Origin: Metapseudomonas boanensis
GTDB taxonomy: Bacteria > Pseudomonadota > Gammaproteobacteria > Pseudomonadales > Pseudomonadaceae
NCBI RefSeq assembly: GCF_018704125.1
Contig: NZ_JAGTIS010000010.1
Span: forward strand, 1 to 64,000
Reading direction: 5' to 3'
Length of the DNA stretch: 64,000 nt
Shown here: piece by piece, positions 53,394 through 62,477 of the stretch
Position numbering within the stretch: the stretch's first letter is position 1
Layout of the letters: every line of letters starts with the position of its first letter
Program-made: the position numbers and the translations under genes
Notes under the pieces: generated by a model
The model's database searches: none
What the model saw: the letters and a program-made list of their open reading frames with translations, nothing else
What the model was told of the DNA's origin: nothing

Positions 53394-54142
53394 CAGCCTC
53401 TCCACTTCTCGCCGGGGATGACGACCATCGAGAAGTAAGGCGAGGCCATCGGGTCCACTTCATCCAGCGGCACGATGCGCTGATTGGCCATGGTCGCGCG
53501 CTCCACATAGTGCGCACGGTCGGCCAGGCCCAGTTCGACCAGCACGCGGCGGACCTTGTCGAAGTTGCGGCCGAGCTTCATCACCACGGCCGCCTCGGCT
53601 TGGCGCAGGCGCGCCTTGAGCTCGTCTTCCGGCAATACGCCGGACAGCACCGAGAGGCTCTGGTTGCGGTACACCAGCGGCACGCCGAGCACCGCCGCGC
53701 TGCCCAGCATGGAGCAGACGCCGGGCACTACTTCCACCTCGTAGCGGCCGGAGAGGCGGTCATGCAGATACATGTAGGAGCCGTAGAAGAACGGGTCGCC
53801 CTCACAGATCACGGCTACATCGCGGCCTGCCTCCAGATGGAGCGCCACCTGCTCGGCGGCGGTGTCGTAGAAGTCGCTGATGACGGTTTCGTAGCTCAGC
53901 GGCGGCTCGAGTTTTTCGGTGGTCACCGGGTAGACCAGCGGCATGCGCTGCTGCTCGTCCTTGAGGTGACCCTCGATGATGCTGAAGGCGTTGCCGCCGT
54001 GGCCCTTGCTGGCCTTCGCCTTGGCCACGAAATAGCCCACCACTGGCGCCGACTGCAGCAGGCGCAGGGCTTTCAGGGTGATCAGTTCCGGGTCGCCGGG
54101 GCCGACACCCAAGCCGATCAAACGTCCCTTGCCGCTCATCAT
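53393..54142 (-). CDS. cobI: Precorrin-2 C20-methyltransferase
   Basis: A 249-residue SAM-dependent methylase acting on precorrin-2. Visible motifs are [16 protein letters not shown] at the N terminus, [13 protein letters not shown] near residue 113 and [12 protein letters not shown] near 139. It overlaps cobH by 4 nt and cobJ by 1 nt. Confidence 0.94.
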   Translation of the reverse strand: MMSGKGRLIGLGVGPGDPELITLKALRLLQSAPVVGYFVAKAKASKGHGGNAFSIIEGHLKDEQQRMPLVYPVTTEKLEPPLSYETVISDFYDTAAEQVALHLEAGRDVAVICEGDPFFYGSYMYLHDRLSGRYEVEVVPGVCSMLGSAAVLGVPLVYRNQSLSVLSGVLPEDELKARLRQAEAAVVMKLGRNFDKVRRVLVELGLADRAHYVERATMANQRIVPLDEVDPMASPYFSMVVIPGEKWRG

Positions 54143-54765
54143 TCGACCTCCGTGGCCAGCGCATTGACCGCTGCCGCCGCCATGGCGCTGCCGCCGCGGC
54201 GCCCGCGTACGATCACATAAGGCACGCCGCGGCTATCGGCAGCGAGCAGGTCCTTGGACTCGGCGGCACCGACGAAACCCACCGGGAAACCGAGGATAAG
54301 CGCCGGCTTCGGCGCACCGGCAGCGAGCATTTCCAGCAGATAGAAGAGCGCGGTGGGGGCATTGCCGATCACTACCACGCTGCCTTCCAGATGCTCGCGC
54401 CAGTGCTCCAGGGCGACGGCCGATCGGGTGTTGCCCAGTTCGCGGGCCAGCTCCGGCACGTCGGGATCATTGAGGGTGCAGATGACCCGGTTGTTCGCCG
54501 GCAGGCGTGCGCGGGTGATGCCTTCGGCGACCATGCGCGCATCGCAGAGGATCGGTGCGCCGGCGGCGATAGCCGCCCGACCCGCAGCGCCAGCGCCCGG
54601 GGAGAAACGCAGGTCTTCCACCACATCGACCATGCCGCAGGCATGGATCACCCGCACCGCGAGTTTTTCCAGGTCGGAGGGGATGCCGGCCAGGTTGGCC
54701 TCGGCGCGAATGATGGAAAAGGAGTTGCGATAGATCTCCTGACCATCGCGGATGTACTCAAGCAT
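54139..54765 (-). CDS. cobH: Precorrin-8X methylmutase
   Basis: A 208-residue enzyme moving the C11 methyl to C12 to give hydrogenobyrinate. The catalytic His41 ([13 protein letters not shown]) is present, and the C-terminal [13 protein letters not shown] segment is typical. Overlaps cobG by 8 nt and cobI by 4 nt. Confidence 0.94.
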   Translation of the reverse strand: MLEYIRDGQEIYRNSFSIIRAEANLAGIPSDLEKLAVRVIHACGMVDVVEDLRFSPGAGAAGRAAIAAGAPILCDARMVAEGITRARLPANNRVICTLNDPDVPELARELGNTRSAVALEHWREHLEGSVVVIGNAPTALFYLLEMLAAGAPKPALILGFPVGFVGAAESKDLLAADSRGVPYVIVRGRRGGSAMAAAAVNALATEVE

Positions 54766-56107
54766 GGGTGGGGCTCCAGGTGTCAGGAGAGGAGGCCAGG
54801 CGCTCGGCAGCCTCCTGGATGGTCAGGTTGCGCGTCAGCAGGCGGCCGAAGCCGTTGTCACCGGTTTCGCGTTGATAAAGGTCGTAGCGGCCCGGGCCCA
54901 CGGCCAGCAGGGTCAGCGGTGCCACATGGGCTGCGGCGCAGGAGCGTGGGCAGCCGCTGAGGTGCAGGCCGGGGAGGGGGCCGAGATGCGAGGCCAGCCA
55001 GAGGGCATCGCCCTTGGTGTCGGCCAGGCCTTTCGCACAGCCGGTCGAGCCGGTGCAGGCGATCAGCCAGGCCAGGGGCGAGCGAGCGTCGATGGCCAGG
55101 CCGAGGTCTTCAAGCTGCTGCAGTACAAGGCTGATCGCTTGCTCGGGAACATTTGGCAGCAGTACGGATTGCCAGGGAGTCAGGCGCAAGCTGGCATCGC
55201 CCCGGGTTTCGGCCAGGTCGGCCAGTCTGGCGAGCTGCTCCGCCGTCAACCGGCCCACGGCAGGCACACCGCCGACCATTCTCAATCCGGCTTGGCGTTG
55301 TGGCTGCGTTCCAATGTGCAGTCCGGCCGGTGGGCTTGGGCGGCGCCAATGCCCGGCCGGCAGCAGGGGAAAGTCCAGGCGGGCCTGCAAGCGCATCAGC
55401 AAGTCGCCGGCAGGGTGCGCTTTGAGCAGGTGACGCATGCGCGTCTGCTCGGGCGTGGCGAGCTCGAGGAACAGGTCGAGCAGTGCTTCCACCAACTGCG
55501 GTGTCTGGCAGATGCGTACCGCCGCCAGAGCGTCCGGCTCGTCCGCACGTTGCGGCGGGCAGCCTGCCAGGCCGAAGGCAATCTGTGGCGTCGGGCCGCC
55601 GACCATCACCGACAGCCAGATGTCGTGCGGGTGCTCCAGCATGGCCAGTTGCTCACCGCCGTCCAGCAGCAGGGCGAACTTGGGCGACAAGGCGTGGAAG
55701 CGCGGCGAGTTCTGCAGCAGGGCGAGCAGGTCATCGGCCAGCGACGAGATATCCACAACGGCGGCAGGGTCGAGCCCGGCAGCGGGGCTGACCATCAGGT
55801 TGCGCACATCGTCAGCCCCTGGGGTGCTGGGGCCGAGGTCAGCGGCGAGCAGTTGGTCGACCAGGGCCGCTTCGGCGCCAGGCCTTACCCCGCGAATTTG
55901 CAGGTTGGCCCGATTGGTCGTCTCGATCACCCCGTTGGCGTGGGCCGTCGCGGCTTCAGCCACGGCGTGGGCCTGGACAGATGTCAGCCGGCCACAGGGC
56001 AACTTGATGCGGCAGATGCCACCATCCTGTGCTGGAACAATGCGCGATAGCCCGGGACAGGCTGACGGGCGAGGGGACGCGCTGGTGCTGGGTAAGACGT
56101 GTTTCAC
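54758..56107 (-). CDS. cobG: Precorrin-3B synthase
   Basis: A 449-residue Fe-S mono-oxygenase of the sulfite/nitrite reductase fold that hydroxylates precorrin-3A using O2 and so defines the aerobic route. Two half domains are seen (CPGLSRIVPAQDGGICRIKLP and GLRMVGGVPAVGRLTAEQL). The 4Fe-4S ligands are ACTGSTGCAKG and CPRSCA near the C terminus. GTG 56107 is preceded directly by a stem that would cover its ribosome site. First gene behind the B12 riboswitch. Confidence 0.9.
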   Translation of the reverse strand: MKHVLPSTSASPRPSACPGLSRIVPAQDGGICRIKLPCGRLTSVQAHAVAEAATAHANGVIETTNRANLQIRGVRPGAEAALVDQLLAADLGPSTPGADDVRNLMVSPAAGLDPAAVVDISSLADDLLALLQNSPRFHALSPKFALLLDGGEQLAMLEHPHDIWLSVMVGGPTPQIAFGLAGCPPQRADEPDALAAVRICQTPQLVEALLDLFLELATPEQTRMRHLLKAHPAGDLLMRLQARLDFPLLPAGHWRRPSPPAGLHIGTQPQRQAGLRMVGGVPAVGRLTAEQLARLADLAETRGDASLRLTPWQSVLLPNVPEQAISLVLQQLEDLGLAIDARSPLAWLIACTGSTGCAKGLADTKGDALWLASHLGPLPGLHLSGCPRSCAAAHVAPLTLLAVGPGRYDLYQRETGDNGFGRLLTRNLTIQEAAERLASSPDTWSPTHA

Positions 56108-56108
56108 A

Positions 56109-56138
56109 GGGTCACCGAGGTTGGCGTCGCGGTGACCC
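56109..56138 (-). promoter_or_regulatory. Hairpin at the cobG start, possible expression platform
   Basis: A perfect 9-bp stem (GGGTCACCG with CGGTGACCC, 12-base loop) ends one base before the cobG GTG. It lacks a T tract. It may block ribosome access when the riboswitch is B12-bound; this is inference from position. Confidence 0.45.
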
Positions 56139-56207
56139 GGCTGCCCCTACCCGAGGGACAACTGCGGCATCGATACACCCCGCCCGATGCGTGCACTCAC
56201 GACTGGA

Positions 56208-56433
56208 TTCACTGGCAGGTCTCCTGGCTGGCAGGTCCTCGTCCATTGCGGCCTTCCCGGTTTCCCAGTGGCCTGATCAGGCGGCGTGAAAACTGCTGCG
56301 CTCCGTCGAGCGACGTTTTCACACAACCTGATAATGCATGGACTCGCTGCTTACAGTTGCGGGGGCAGCCACGGTTCAGCCGTGTTCCCTCTTAGGCTGG
56401 AGCGCATCAAGTTCCGCTCCAGCAACCAATGAA
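56208..56433 (-). promoter_or_regulatory. Cobalamin riboswitch upstream of cobGHIJ
   Basis: Read on the minus strand, the conserved blocks occur in order: AGGGAACACGG with GAACCGTGG, the core GCTGCCCCCGCAACTGTAA, GCCACTGGG...GGGAAGG, and the B12 box CCAGGAGACCTGCC (near 56212-56229). These are the hallmarks of the AdoCbl-sensing aptamer. A peripheral hairpin at 56287-56323 in the variable region resembles the ends of the neighbouring MITE-like element. B12 excess should shut off cobG and the following genes. Confidence 0.92.
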
Positions 56434-56439
56434 GGGGGT

Positions 56440-56468
56440 ATTATGCCCGCTTTGGCCAGGCGTATGAA
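56440..56468 (-). promoter_or_regulatory. Promoter of the riboswitch-cobGHIJ transcript
   Basis: On the minus strand: TTCATA (56468-56463), 17-bp spacer, CATAAT (56445-56440). The expected start near 56433 coincides with the first bases of the aptamer. Confidence 0.6.
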
Positions 56469-56481
56469 AAGGCTCCTTGTC

Positions 56482-56678
56482 CAGACTGTCTGAAAACTGT
56501 TGCGCTCGGTTATGCCGTTTTGAAACCAGCCTCAAAATGCTCACTTACCACTCGTAAACTGCGTTTTTTGGCTGTTTTACTCGCTTCGCTCGCCCTGCGG
56601 GTCAGCCTTTGGCTGTTGCTCCGCTTCGCTGCGTTGCGCCTCGCCTAACCTTCGCCCGCGACGTTTTCGCACAGTCTG
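56482..56678. mobile_element. MITE-like element with terminal inverted repeats
   Basis: A 197-bp non-coding stretch bounded by 16-nt imperfect inverted repeats, CAGACTGTCTGAAAAC at the left and GTTTTCGCACAGTCTG at the right (14 of 16 matching). Inside it is less GC-rich, with no open frame. It looks like a small non-autonomous transposon or extragenic repeat family. It separates the two divergent cob operons and ends 48 nt before cobL. Confidence 0.6.
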
Positions 56679-56725
56679 TGTCGGAAGCTGAACGGTGCTG
56701 GCGCTATCCATTACAGGAGCCCTAC

Positions 56726-57928
56726 ATGCAGCCCTGGCTGACAGTGATCGGAATCGGCGAAGACGGTTATGCCGGTCTCGGCAAGGCCGCGCGCCGTGCC
56801 TTGCTTGCCGCCGCAGAGGTGATCGGCGGGCCGCGCCAGCTCGATCTGCTGCCGCACTGCATCAGGGCCCTGCGCACGCCTTGGCCCTGCCCCTTCTCCC
56901 TGGGGCCGGCGCTGGCAAAACGCGGCACGCCGGTCTGCGTCCTCGCCAGCGGCGACCCCATGCTCTTCGGCGTGGGCGCCAGCCTGGCGCGTCAGCTGCC
57001 GGTCGATGAACTGCGCGTGCTGCCGGCGCCTTCTTCCTATTCTCTTGCGGCGGCGCGTCTGGGTTGGCCGCTGCAGGATGTCAGTCTCCTCTCTGTCGTT
57101 GCCCGGCCCCTGGCCGCGTTGCATGCGCAGATCCACCCTGGCGCCCGCCTGCTGGTGCTGAGCAATGACGGCAGCAGCCCGGCAGCCATTGCCGCGTTGC
57201 TTGTGGAGCGGGGCTTCGGCCCTAGCCGGCTGACGGTGCTGGAACACCTCGGCGGTGAGCGCGAGCGGCGCATCGGCGGCATCGCTGCGGAGTGGTCATT
57301 GGTCGAGGCCGCCGCGCTGAACCTGGTGGCGGTGGAGTGCGTGGCCGGCGATAACGCCCGCCGCCTTGCGCTCACCACGGGTCTCGCGGACGACGCTTAC
57401 CGCCATGACGGCCAGCTCACCAAGCGCGACGTGCGCGCCGTTACCCTGGCGCGGCTGGCACCGCAGCCAGGTGAGCTGCTCTGGGACGTGGGAGCCGGCT
57501 GCGGCTCCATCGGCATCGAGTGGATGCGCGCCCATCCCAGTTGCCGCGCCATCGCCATCGAGGCGAACGAGACGCGCCAAGCGCATATCCAGCACAACCG
57601 CGACGCCCTCGGCGTTCCGGGCCTGCAATTGGTGGCCGGCGAGGCACCGGCTGCTCTGGACGGCCTGCCCGCGCCGGACGCCATCTTCATCGGCGGCGGC
57701 GTCACCGAGCCCGGCATGCTCGACACTTGTTGGGCGCAGCTCAAACCGGGTGGTCGCCTGGTGGCTAATGCCGTGACCCTGCAGAGTGAGGCGGCTCTGG
57801 TAGCTTTCCGCGAACGCCATGGCGGCGCGCTGACCCGCATCGCCATCGCCCAGGCCCAGCCGCTCGGCGGCTTCGATACCTGGCGTTCGGCGTTGCCGAT
57901 TACGCTGCTGGAAATCACCAAACCATGA
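56726..57928 (+). CDS. cobL: Precorrin-6Y C5,15-methyltransferase (decarboxylating)
   Basis: A 400-residue bifunctional methylase. The N-terminal half ([29 protein letters not shown]) is the CbiE/CobL methylase that methylates C5 and C15. The C-terminal half ([16 protein letters not shown], a class I SAM-binding fold, then [11 protein letters not shown]) is the CbiT-type decarboxylating part. ATG 56726 follows CAGGAG; the upstream frame runs into the MITE-like element. First gene of the rightward cob operon, with no visible riboswitch of its own. Confidence 0.93.
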   Translation: MQPWLTVIGIGEDGYAGLGKAARRALLAAAEVIGGPRQLDLLPHCIRALRTPWPCPFSLGPALAKRGTPVCVLASGDPMLFGVGASLARQLPVDELRVLPAPSSYSLAAARLGWPLQDVSLLSVVARPLAALHAQIHPGARLLVLSNDGSSPAAIAALLVERGFGPSRLTVLEHLGGERERRIGGIAAEWSLVEAAALNLVAVECVAGDNARRLALTTGLADDAYRHDGQLTKRDVRAVTLARLAPQPGELLWDVGAGCGSIGIEWMRAHPSCRAIAIEANETRQAHIQHNRDALGVPGLQLVAGEAPAALDGLPAPDAIFIGGGVTEPGMLDTCWAQLKPGGRLVANAVTLQSEAALVAFRERHGGALTRIAIAQAQPLGGFDTWRSALPITLLEITKP

Positions 57929-57952
57929 TGCATCGGCCAAGCGGCATCTCTC

Positions 57953-59050
57953 ATGCGTGACGAAACTGCTGAAAAACCCGCGCCACTGCGCAGCGGCTAC
58001 ACCACCGGCAGTTGCGCCACCGCCACCAGCCTGGCCGCGGCGCGTTTGCTGCTGGCCGGGGCGGCCATGGATGCGGTGGAAATCTGCCTGCCCAAGGGCC
58101 AGCAGGTGTTGATGCGCCTGGAGTTCTGCCGACTGAGCGAAGACGGCGCGGAAGCCGGAACGCTGAAGGATGCCGGCGATGACCCGGACGTGACCCATGG
58201 TGCGCTGATCTATTCCCAGGTCCGCCTCGTTGCCAAGCCTGGTGTGCACTTCCGCGCAGGCCCCGGCGTCGGCACCGTCACCAAACCGGGGCTGGTCCTG
58301 GCCGTTGGCGAGCCGGCAATCAACCCGGTGCCCCGGCAAATGATGACCGCGCACTTGACCCGGCTCGCCGCCGAACAGGGCTATGTGGGCGGCTTCGAGG
58401 TCACTGTCTGCGTGCAAGGCGGCGAGGCGCTGGCGCTGAAGACCATGAACCCGCGCCTGGGCATTCTCGGTGGTATTTCCATCCTTGGTACTACCGGTAT
58501 CGTCCGACCGTTTTCCTGCTCGGCCTACATCGCCTCTATCCACCAGGGCATTGACGTTGCCCGCGCCAACGGCTTCACCCACTTGGCGGCCTGCACCGGC
58601 AACGCCAGCGAAGATGCCATGCGCCAGCGCTATCACATGGATGACACCGCCCTGATCGAGATGGGCGACTTCGTCGGCGCCGTACTCAAGCATTTGCGCA
58701 AGGCGCCGGTGGACAAGCTCAGCCTGTGCGGTGGCTTCGGCAAGATCAGCAAACTCGCTGCTGGCCACCTCGACCTGCACAGCCGCAGTTCCAGCATCGA
58801 CCTGTCGCAACTGGCCGCCTGGGCCGGCGAGCTCGGCGCTTCGGCCGAGCTGCAACGGTCCATGCGCGAGGCCAACACCAGCCAGCAGGCACAAGCGCTG
58901 GCCAGCAAGGCAGGGATCCGCCTGGGCGATGCAGTGTGTGCCCATGCGCTGGCCTTCGCCCGCTCGATCGTGCCGGTGCAGGTGGCGCTGGAAGTCTTCG
59001 CCATCGACCGCCAGGGCAACATCGTCGGTGAGGCCGTGGAGACTCGATGA
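57953..59050 (+). CDS. cbiD: Precorrin/cobalt-precorrin-5B C1-methyltransferase CbiD
   Basis: A 365-residue methylase of the CbiD type, usually part of the anaerobic route, which here replaces the unrelated aerobic CobF. It has the signatures [19 protein letters not shown] near residue 12, [20 protein letters not shown] and [14 protein letters not shown]. It overlaps cobK by 4 nt. Whether its substrate carries cobalt in this mixed pathway cannot be told from sequence. Confidence 0.93.
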   Translation: MRDETAEKPAPLRSGYTTGSCATATSLAAARLLLAGAAMDAVEICLPKGQQVLMRLEFCRLSEDGAEAGTLKDAGDDPDVTHGALIYSQVRLVAKPGVHFRAGPGVGTVTKPGLVLAVGEPAINPVPRQMMTAHLTRLAAEQGYVGGFEVTVCVQGGEALALKTMNPRLGILGGISILGTTGIVRPFSCSAYIASIHQGIDVARANGFTHLAACTGNASEDAMRQRYHMDDTALIEMGDFVGAVLKHLRKAPVDKLSLCGGFGKISKLAAGHLDLHSRSSSIDLSQLAAWAGELGASAELQRSMREANTSQQAQALASKAGIRLGDAVCAHALAFARSIVPVQVALEVFAIDRQGNIVGEAVETR

Positions 59051-59778
59051 AGCGAATCCTCCTGTTGGGCGGTGTCAGCGAAGCGCTGGCCATCGCGCGC
59101 CGCCTTGGCCCTGATCACGTCTACAGCCTGGCCGGCCTTGGCAAGGTGCCGGACGACCTCGCCTGCCAGGTTCGTGTCGGCGGTTACGGCGGTGCCGAGG
59201 GACTGGCTCGCTACATGGCCGATGAGGGCATTGGCCTCCTGATCGACGCTACCCATCCTTACGCCGCGCAGATCAGCCGCAACGCCGCGCAAGCCGCGCG
59301 CTTGGCGGGTGTTCCTTGCTGGGCGCTGCGCCGTCCTGGCTGGCAGGCTGGCCCTGACGATGATTGGCGAGAAGTAACCGACTGGCCGGGGCTGATCGAG
59401 GCGCTGAGAGACTTCCGCCGGCCGCTCTTCACCCTTGGCCGCGAACCCCTGGAGCACCTGCATGAAGTTCCCGCACACCAGCATTGGACGGTGCGCTGCC
59501 TGCAAAGCCTGCCCGGGGCCGAACGCGCCGAGGTGATCGGCGCGCGCGGGCCCTTCAGTCTGGAAGGGGAGCGCGAACTATTCGCGCGGCTGGGCAGTGA
59601 TGTGCTGATCAGCAAGAACAGTGGCAGCCAATCCACCGAGCCCAAACTGCAGGTGGCTCGTGAGCGGGGGTTGCCTGTGCTGATCCTCAAGCGTCCCGAG
59701 CTGCCCCCCGTTGATCGTGAATTTGATTCGACCGAAGCCCTCTGGCAGGGCCTCGCGACTTACCTGGAAATCCCATGA
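59047..59778 (+). CDS. cobK: Precorrin-6A reductase
   Basis: A 243-residue NADPH-dependent reductase of the corrin ring. Contains the dinucleotide-binding start [35 protein letters not shown] near residue 74 and [29 protein letters not shown] C-terminal motif (about 184-208). It overlaps its neighbours on both sides by 4 nt (ATGA). Confidence 0.93.
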   Translation: MKRILLLGGVSEALAIARRLGPDHVYSLAGLGKVPDDLACQVRVGGYGGAEGLARYMADEGIGLLIDATHPYAAQISRNAAQAARLAGVPCWALRRPGWQAGPDDDWREVTDWPGLIEALRDFRRPLFTLGREPLEHLHEVPAHQHWTVRCLQSLPGAERAEVIGARGPFSLEGERELFARLGSDVLISKNSGSQSTEPKLQVARERGLPVLILKRPELPPVDREFDSTEALWQGLATYLEIP

Positions 59779-60482
59779 CCCCAGCTGCATATGCCCGCGT
59801 GCTCTTCGCCGGGCCGGACCTCACCGAGGGCTCCTTCGCCGAACTTTTCCGCTGCCAACTCGTTGCACTTCGCGGTGAGGTGGCGCTGGCCGATATCATC
59901 GACACGTCCGCTGGCTATGCGTCGCTGTGGGATCGCGCTGCCGAGAGCGAGCGGCCGCTGCTGGTGATCGACCTCGACCCGCAATCCTCCGCGCAACACC
60001 TGGACTGGCTGCGCAGCGAGCTGGGCAAGCAGACGCAGCCGGACCAGCTGTTCGCCGCCAGCCTGCTGGGGCAGTTCGACGCCGACCCGGCCGCGGCTGC
60101 CTGCGCCCTGGCCGAGCGTGGCGAGTTGCACCTCGCCTGCGTCGGCGTGCCGGAGTTGCCGGAGCACCACGCCTGGTCCTGCATCCCGCCGCACCGTCAG
60201 CGCTTGCTGCTGTGCAACGGCCCACGCTGCACCCGTCGCGGCGCCCTGCCGCTGTGGAAAAGTCTGCGTGAGCAGCTCAAGGTCGCCGGCAAGCTGGAAT
60301 GCGCGGGAGGTGTCCACATCACCCGCACCCAATGCCAGTTCCCGTGCGACGATGGCCCGACAGTGAGCCTCTATCCGGAAGGGGAGTGGTACCGGATTCG
60401 TAACCAGGAGGAGGTGGTGCGGCTGGTGCAGGAACGGATTGTGGAAGGGCGGGATGTGCCGGAGTTGTTGATGCGGTCTTAG
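59775..60482 (+). CDS. [2Fe-2S] thioredoxin-like ferredoxin domain protein of the cob operon
   Basis: A 235-residue protein with two parts. Residues 1-135 resemble a CbiX/sirohydrochlorin-type or degenerate alpha/beta domain with no motif I can name. Residues 140-220 are a thioredoxin-fold [2Fe-2S] ferredoxin with Cys147-x4-Cys152 and Cys187-x3-Cys191. Tight 4-nt overlap with cobK places it in cobalamin synthesis. It could supply electrons to CobG or act as a cobalt/iron chaperone; both are inference. Confidence 0.75.
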   Translation: MTPAAYARVLFAGPDLTEGSFAELFRCQLVALRGEVALADIIDTSAGYASLWDRAAESERPLLVIDLDPQSSAQHLDWLRSELGKQTQPDQLFAASLLGQFDADPAAAACALAERGELHLACVGVPELPEHHAWSCIPPHRQRLLLCNGPRCTRRGALPLWKSLREQLKVAGKLECAGGVHITRTQCQFPCDDGPTVSLYPEGEWYRIRNQEEVVRLVQERIVEGRDVPELLMRS

Positions 60483-60563
60483 GGCGTCGGAGTTAGAACC
60501 AGGGCTCCCTCACCCCCAGCCTCGTCAGTTTTGCAGGTGGGGTATCGCGTTACTCAACTCAAC

Positions 60564-61238
60564 CTACAGGTAGGCAATCGGTCGATACTCCGCCCCCAAC
60601 TCCTCTGCCAGGCGCTTCGCCCGGCCCAACCTGACCGGTCCGCCCTCGATATCGACCAACACGGTTGGGCAGGTCAGCGGCTCTAGCCTCGCCCAATCCT
60701 TCAAGCGCCCATCCGTGAGAATCAGCAGGCGCTGCTGTTCCATCGGCTTCAGCCGCTGCCGACTCTCCAGCCAGTAGCTCGCTTGCTGCAAGGCTTCGAT
60801 GAGTGGCGTCCCACCGCCTGCGCCAAGCTCGCCGAGCCAATGGTGCAGGGCCGGCGAGGCTTTCTGCCCTTGCCAGAGCCAATGGGGCTGGCAGCCGGTG
60901 GCGCGGAGCACGGCGAGGCGGGCGCGTTGGCGGTAGGCGGATTCGAACACCCCGGCCAGCAGCCCCTTGGCCTGAGCCAATGCACCGTGGCGCCGGGTGG
61001 AGGAGGAGGCGTCGACGATCACCAGCCAGAGTTCATTCGGGCGCTGGCTGCGTGGGCGGCGCACGAGGTCGGCCACCTTGCGCGGGCGGCCGCGCAGCAG
61101 GGTCGGGAGCCATTGAATAGCGCCTTCGTGACCAGCGCGCAGGGTTCCGCTGCGGCCCGCGCCGAGTGCGCCGGGTCTGGGTTGGGCATCCGCGCCAGTG
61201 ACCGTGCGCGGGCGGATGCTCAGGGCTTTTTTGGCCAC
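60564..61238 (-). CDS. VWA-domain chelatase subunit (ChlD C-terminal type)
   Basis: A 224-residue protein that is mostly a von Willebrand factor A domain with the metal-ion-dependent adhesion site: VDASSSTRRHG near residue 75, TPLIEAL and LTDGRLKDW. This is the C-terminal part of ChlD/BchD/CobT-type chelatase subunits. GTG start, overlapping the ATPase gene by 19 nt in another frame. With the upstream ATPase and a CobN expected beyond the window, it probably drives cobalt insertion into the corrin ring. Confidence 0.82.
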   Translation of the reverse strand: MAKKALSIRPRTVTGADAQPRPGALGAGRSGTLRAGHEGAIQWLPTLLRGRPRKVADLVRRPRSQRPNELWLVIVDASSSTRRHGALAQAKGLLAGVFESAYRQRARLAVLRATGCQPHWLWQGQKASPALHHWLGELGAGGGTPLIEALQQASYWLESRQRLKPMEQQRLLILTDGRLKDWARLEPLTCPTVLVDIEGGPVRLGRAKRLAEELGAEYRPIAYL

Positions 61239-62224
61239 CTCGGCAACTCGCGCGTGGCACCCATCGGCACTGCTTGTGCAGGCAGTTCACCCCATTGGCC
61301 TTCGCCAGAATCGGGTTGCGTCTCAGCAGGGCCGGAGGGTGGCGATTGCGGCGGTTGCGCCGCCTTCGGTGGCGGCGTGTGCATACGACGGTGGGCGAGG
61401 GCGAAGTGTTCGACGGCGTCGATGTCTTGCGGCTCAATGTGTCCGGCACCGCGCCAGGCGGCATGGGCACGGGCAGCGCGTAGCCAGACCAGATCGGCGC
61501 GCAGGCCATCGACTCCTGCGGCGAAGCAGCGACGGGCGATCTCGTCCAGGGCGACATCATCCAACGGAATGTTCAGCAGAAGCTGGCGGGCATCTCGGCA
61601 GCGCTGGGCCAGGGCATGTTGTTCGTTGCTCCAGCGGGCAATGAATGCCTGTGGATCGGCATCGAAGGCCAGGCGGCGGCGGACGATCTCGGCGCGTTCG
61701 GCCGGCTGCGGCTGGCCGCTGAGGCTGACCTTGAGGCCGAAGCGGTCCAGCAGTTGCGGGCGCAGCTCGCCTTCTTCGGGGTTCATGGTGCCGATCAGCA
61801 CGAAGCGCGCCGGGTGGCGGTGGGAGAGGCCGTCGCGCTCAATCAGGTTGACGCCGCTTGCGGCCACATCCAGCAGCAGGTCCACCAGATGGTCGGGCAG
61901 TAGGTTGACCTCGTCGACGTAGAGCACGCCGCCGTGGGCCTTGGCCAGCACGCCGGGGGAAAACTGCGCGCGGCCTTCGCCGAGCGCGGCGTCCAGGTCC
62001 AGGGTGCCGACGATGCGCTCTTCGCTGGCGCCCAGCGGCAGGGTGACGAAGATCCCCTCCGGCAGCAGTTCGGCGATACCGCGCGCCAGGGTCGACTTGG
62101 CCATGCCGCGTGGCCCCTCGATCAGCACGCCGCCAAGGCCTGCGTCGATGGCCGCGAGATACAGCGCCAGTTTCAGCTCATCGGCGCCGACTACGGCGGC
62201 GAGGGGGAAATGAAGGTCGGTCAT
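61220..62224 (-). CDS. Magnesium/cobalt-chelatase-type AAA+ ATPase (ChlI/BchI family)
   Basis: A 334-residue AAA+ motor. Walker A is GPRGMAKST (37-45), Walker B GGVLYVDEVNLL near residue 93, sensor LIGTMNPEEGELRPQLLDRFGL near 137-158. After residue 275 comes a proline-rich tail (HTPPPKAAQPPQSPPSGPAE) like the linker of ChlD. ATG 62224 is the family start; the longer frame has no similarity. Likely partner of the VWA protein and of CobN in cobaltochelatase, replacing CobS-CobT. No chlorophyll genes are present, so Mg chelation is unlikely. Confidence 0.87.
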   Translation of the reverse strand: MTDLHFPLAAVVGADELKLALYLAAIDAGLGGVLIEGPRGMAKSTLARGIAELLPEGIFVTLPLGASEERIVGTLDLDAALGEGRAQFSPGVLAKAHGGVLYVDEVNLLPDHLVDLLLDVAASGVNLIERDGLSHRHPARFVLIGTMNPEEGELRPQLLDRFGLKVSLSGQPQPAERAEIVRRRLAFDADPQAFIARWSNEQHALAQRCRDARQLLLNIPLDDVALDEIARRCFAAGVDGLRADLVWLRAARAHAAWRGAGHIEPQDIDAVEHFALAHRRMHTPPPKAAQPPQSPPSGPAETQPDSGEGQWGELPAQAVPMGATRELPRWPKKP

Positions 62225-62292
62225 GGCGGCTTCCTGAAAACGCGTACCGGGCATGGTAGCGAAAGCCCGAACTCCCCGATAGAAATCAGTGA

Positions 62293-62321
62293 TTGAACAG
62301 CAGCGAGCGATGCAGTAAGTT
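62293..62321 (+). promoter_or_regulatory. Candidate promoter of the attenuator-DAHP synthase unit
   Basis: TTGAAC (62293-62298), 17-bp spacer, TAAGTT (62316-62321). It lies 27 nt upstream of the leader peptide ATG. The -10 match is moderate. Confidence 0.45.
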
Positions 62322-62347
62322 GGCCAGCATTCGCTTCGGAGATCGTC

Positions 62348-62467
62348 ATGCCGCACCTCGCTTCCATCCCGTCCACCGCTTGCCAGGCCTCGGCCCCGGC
62401 GCGCGTGCGGGTGGCCGCTGCGGCCAGCTATTTCCATGGGTATTGGTTTAGCCACGGGCTGACCTGA
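62348..62467 (+). CDS. Aromatic-rich leader peptide of the DAHP synthase attenuator
   Basis: A 39-codon ORF (ATG 62348, TGA 62465-62467) with CGGAG as ribosome site 6 nt upstream. It starts MPHLASIPSTACQ and carries the run SYFHGYWFSHGL at residues 27-38, with Tyr28, Phe29, Tyr32, Trp33 and Phe34 all within seven codons. The product of the gene below feeds Tyr, Phe and Trp synthesis. Stalling on these codons when the charged tRNAs are scarce would favour the antiterminator just downstream. Confidence 0.8.
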   Translation: MPHLASIPSTACQASAPARVRVAAAASYFHGYWFSHGLT

Positions 62468-62477
62468 TACCCAATCA

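Noticed and set aside
56680..56725. A second B12 riboswitch for cobL-cbiD-cobK
   Set aside because: The gap between the MITE-like element and cobL is too short, and no B12 box is found on the plus strand.
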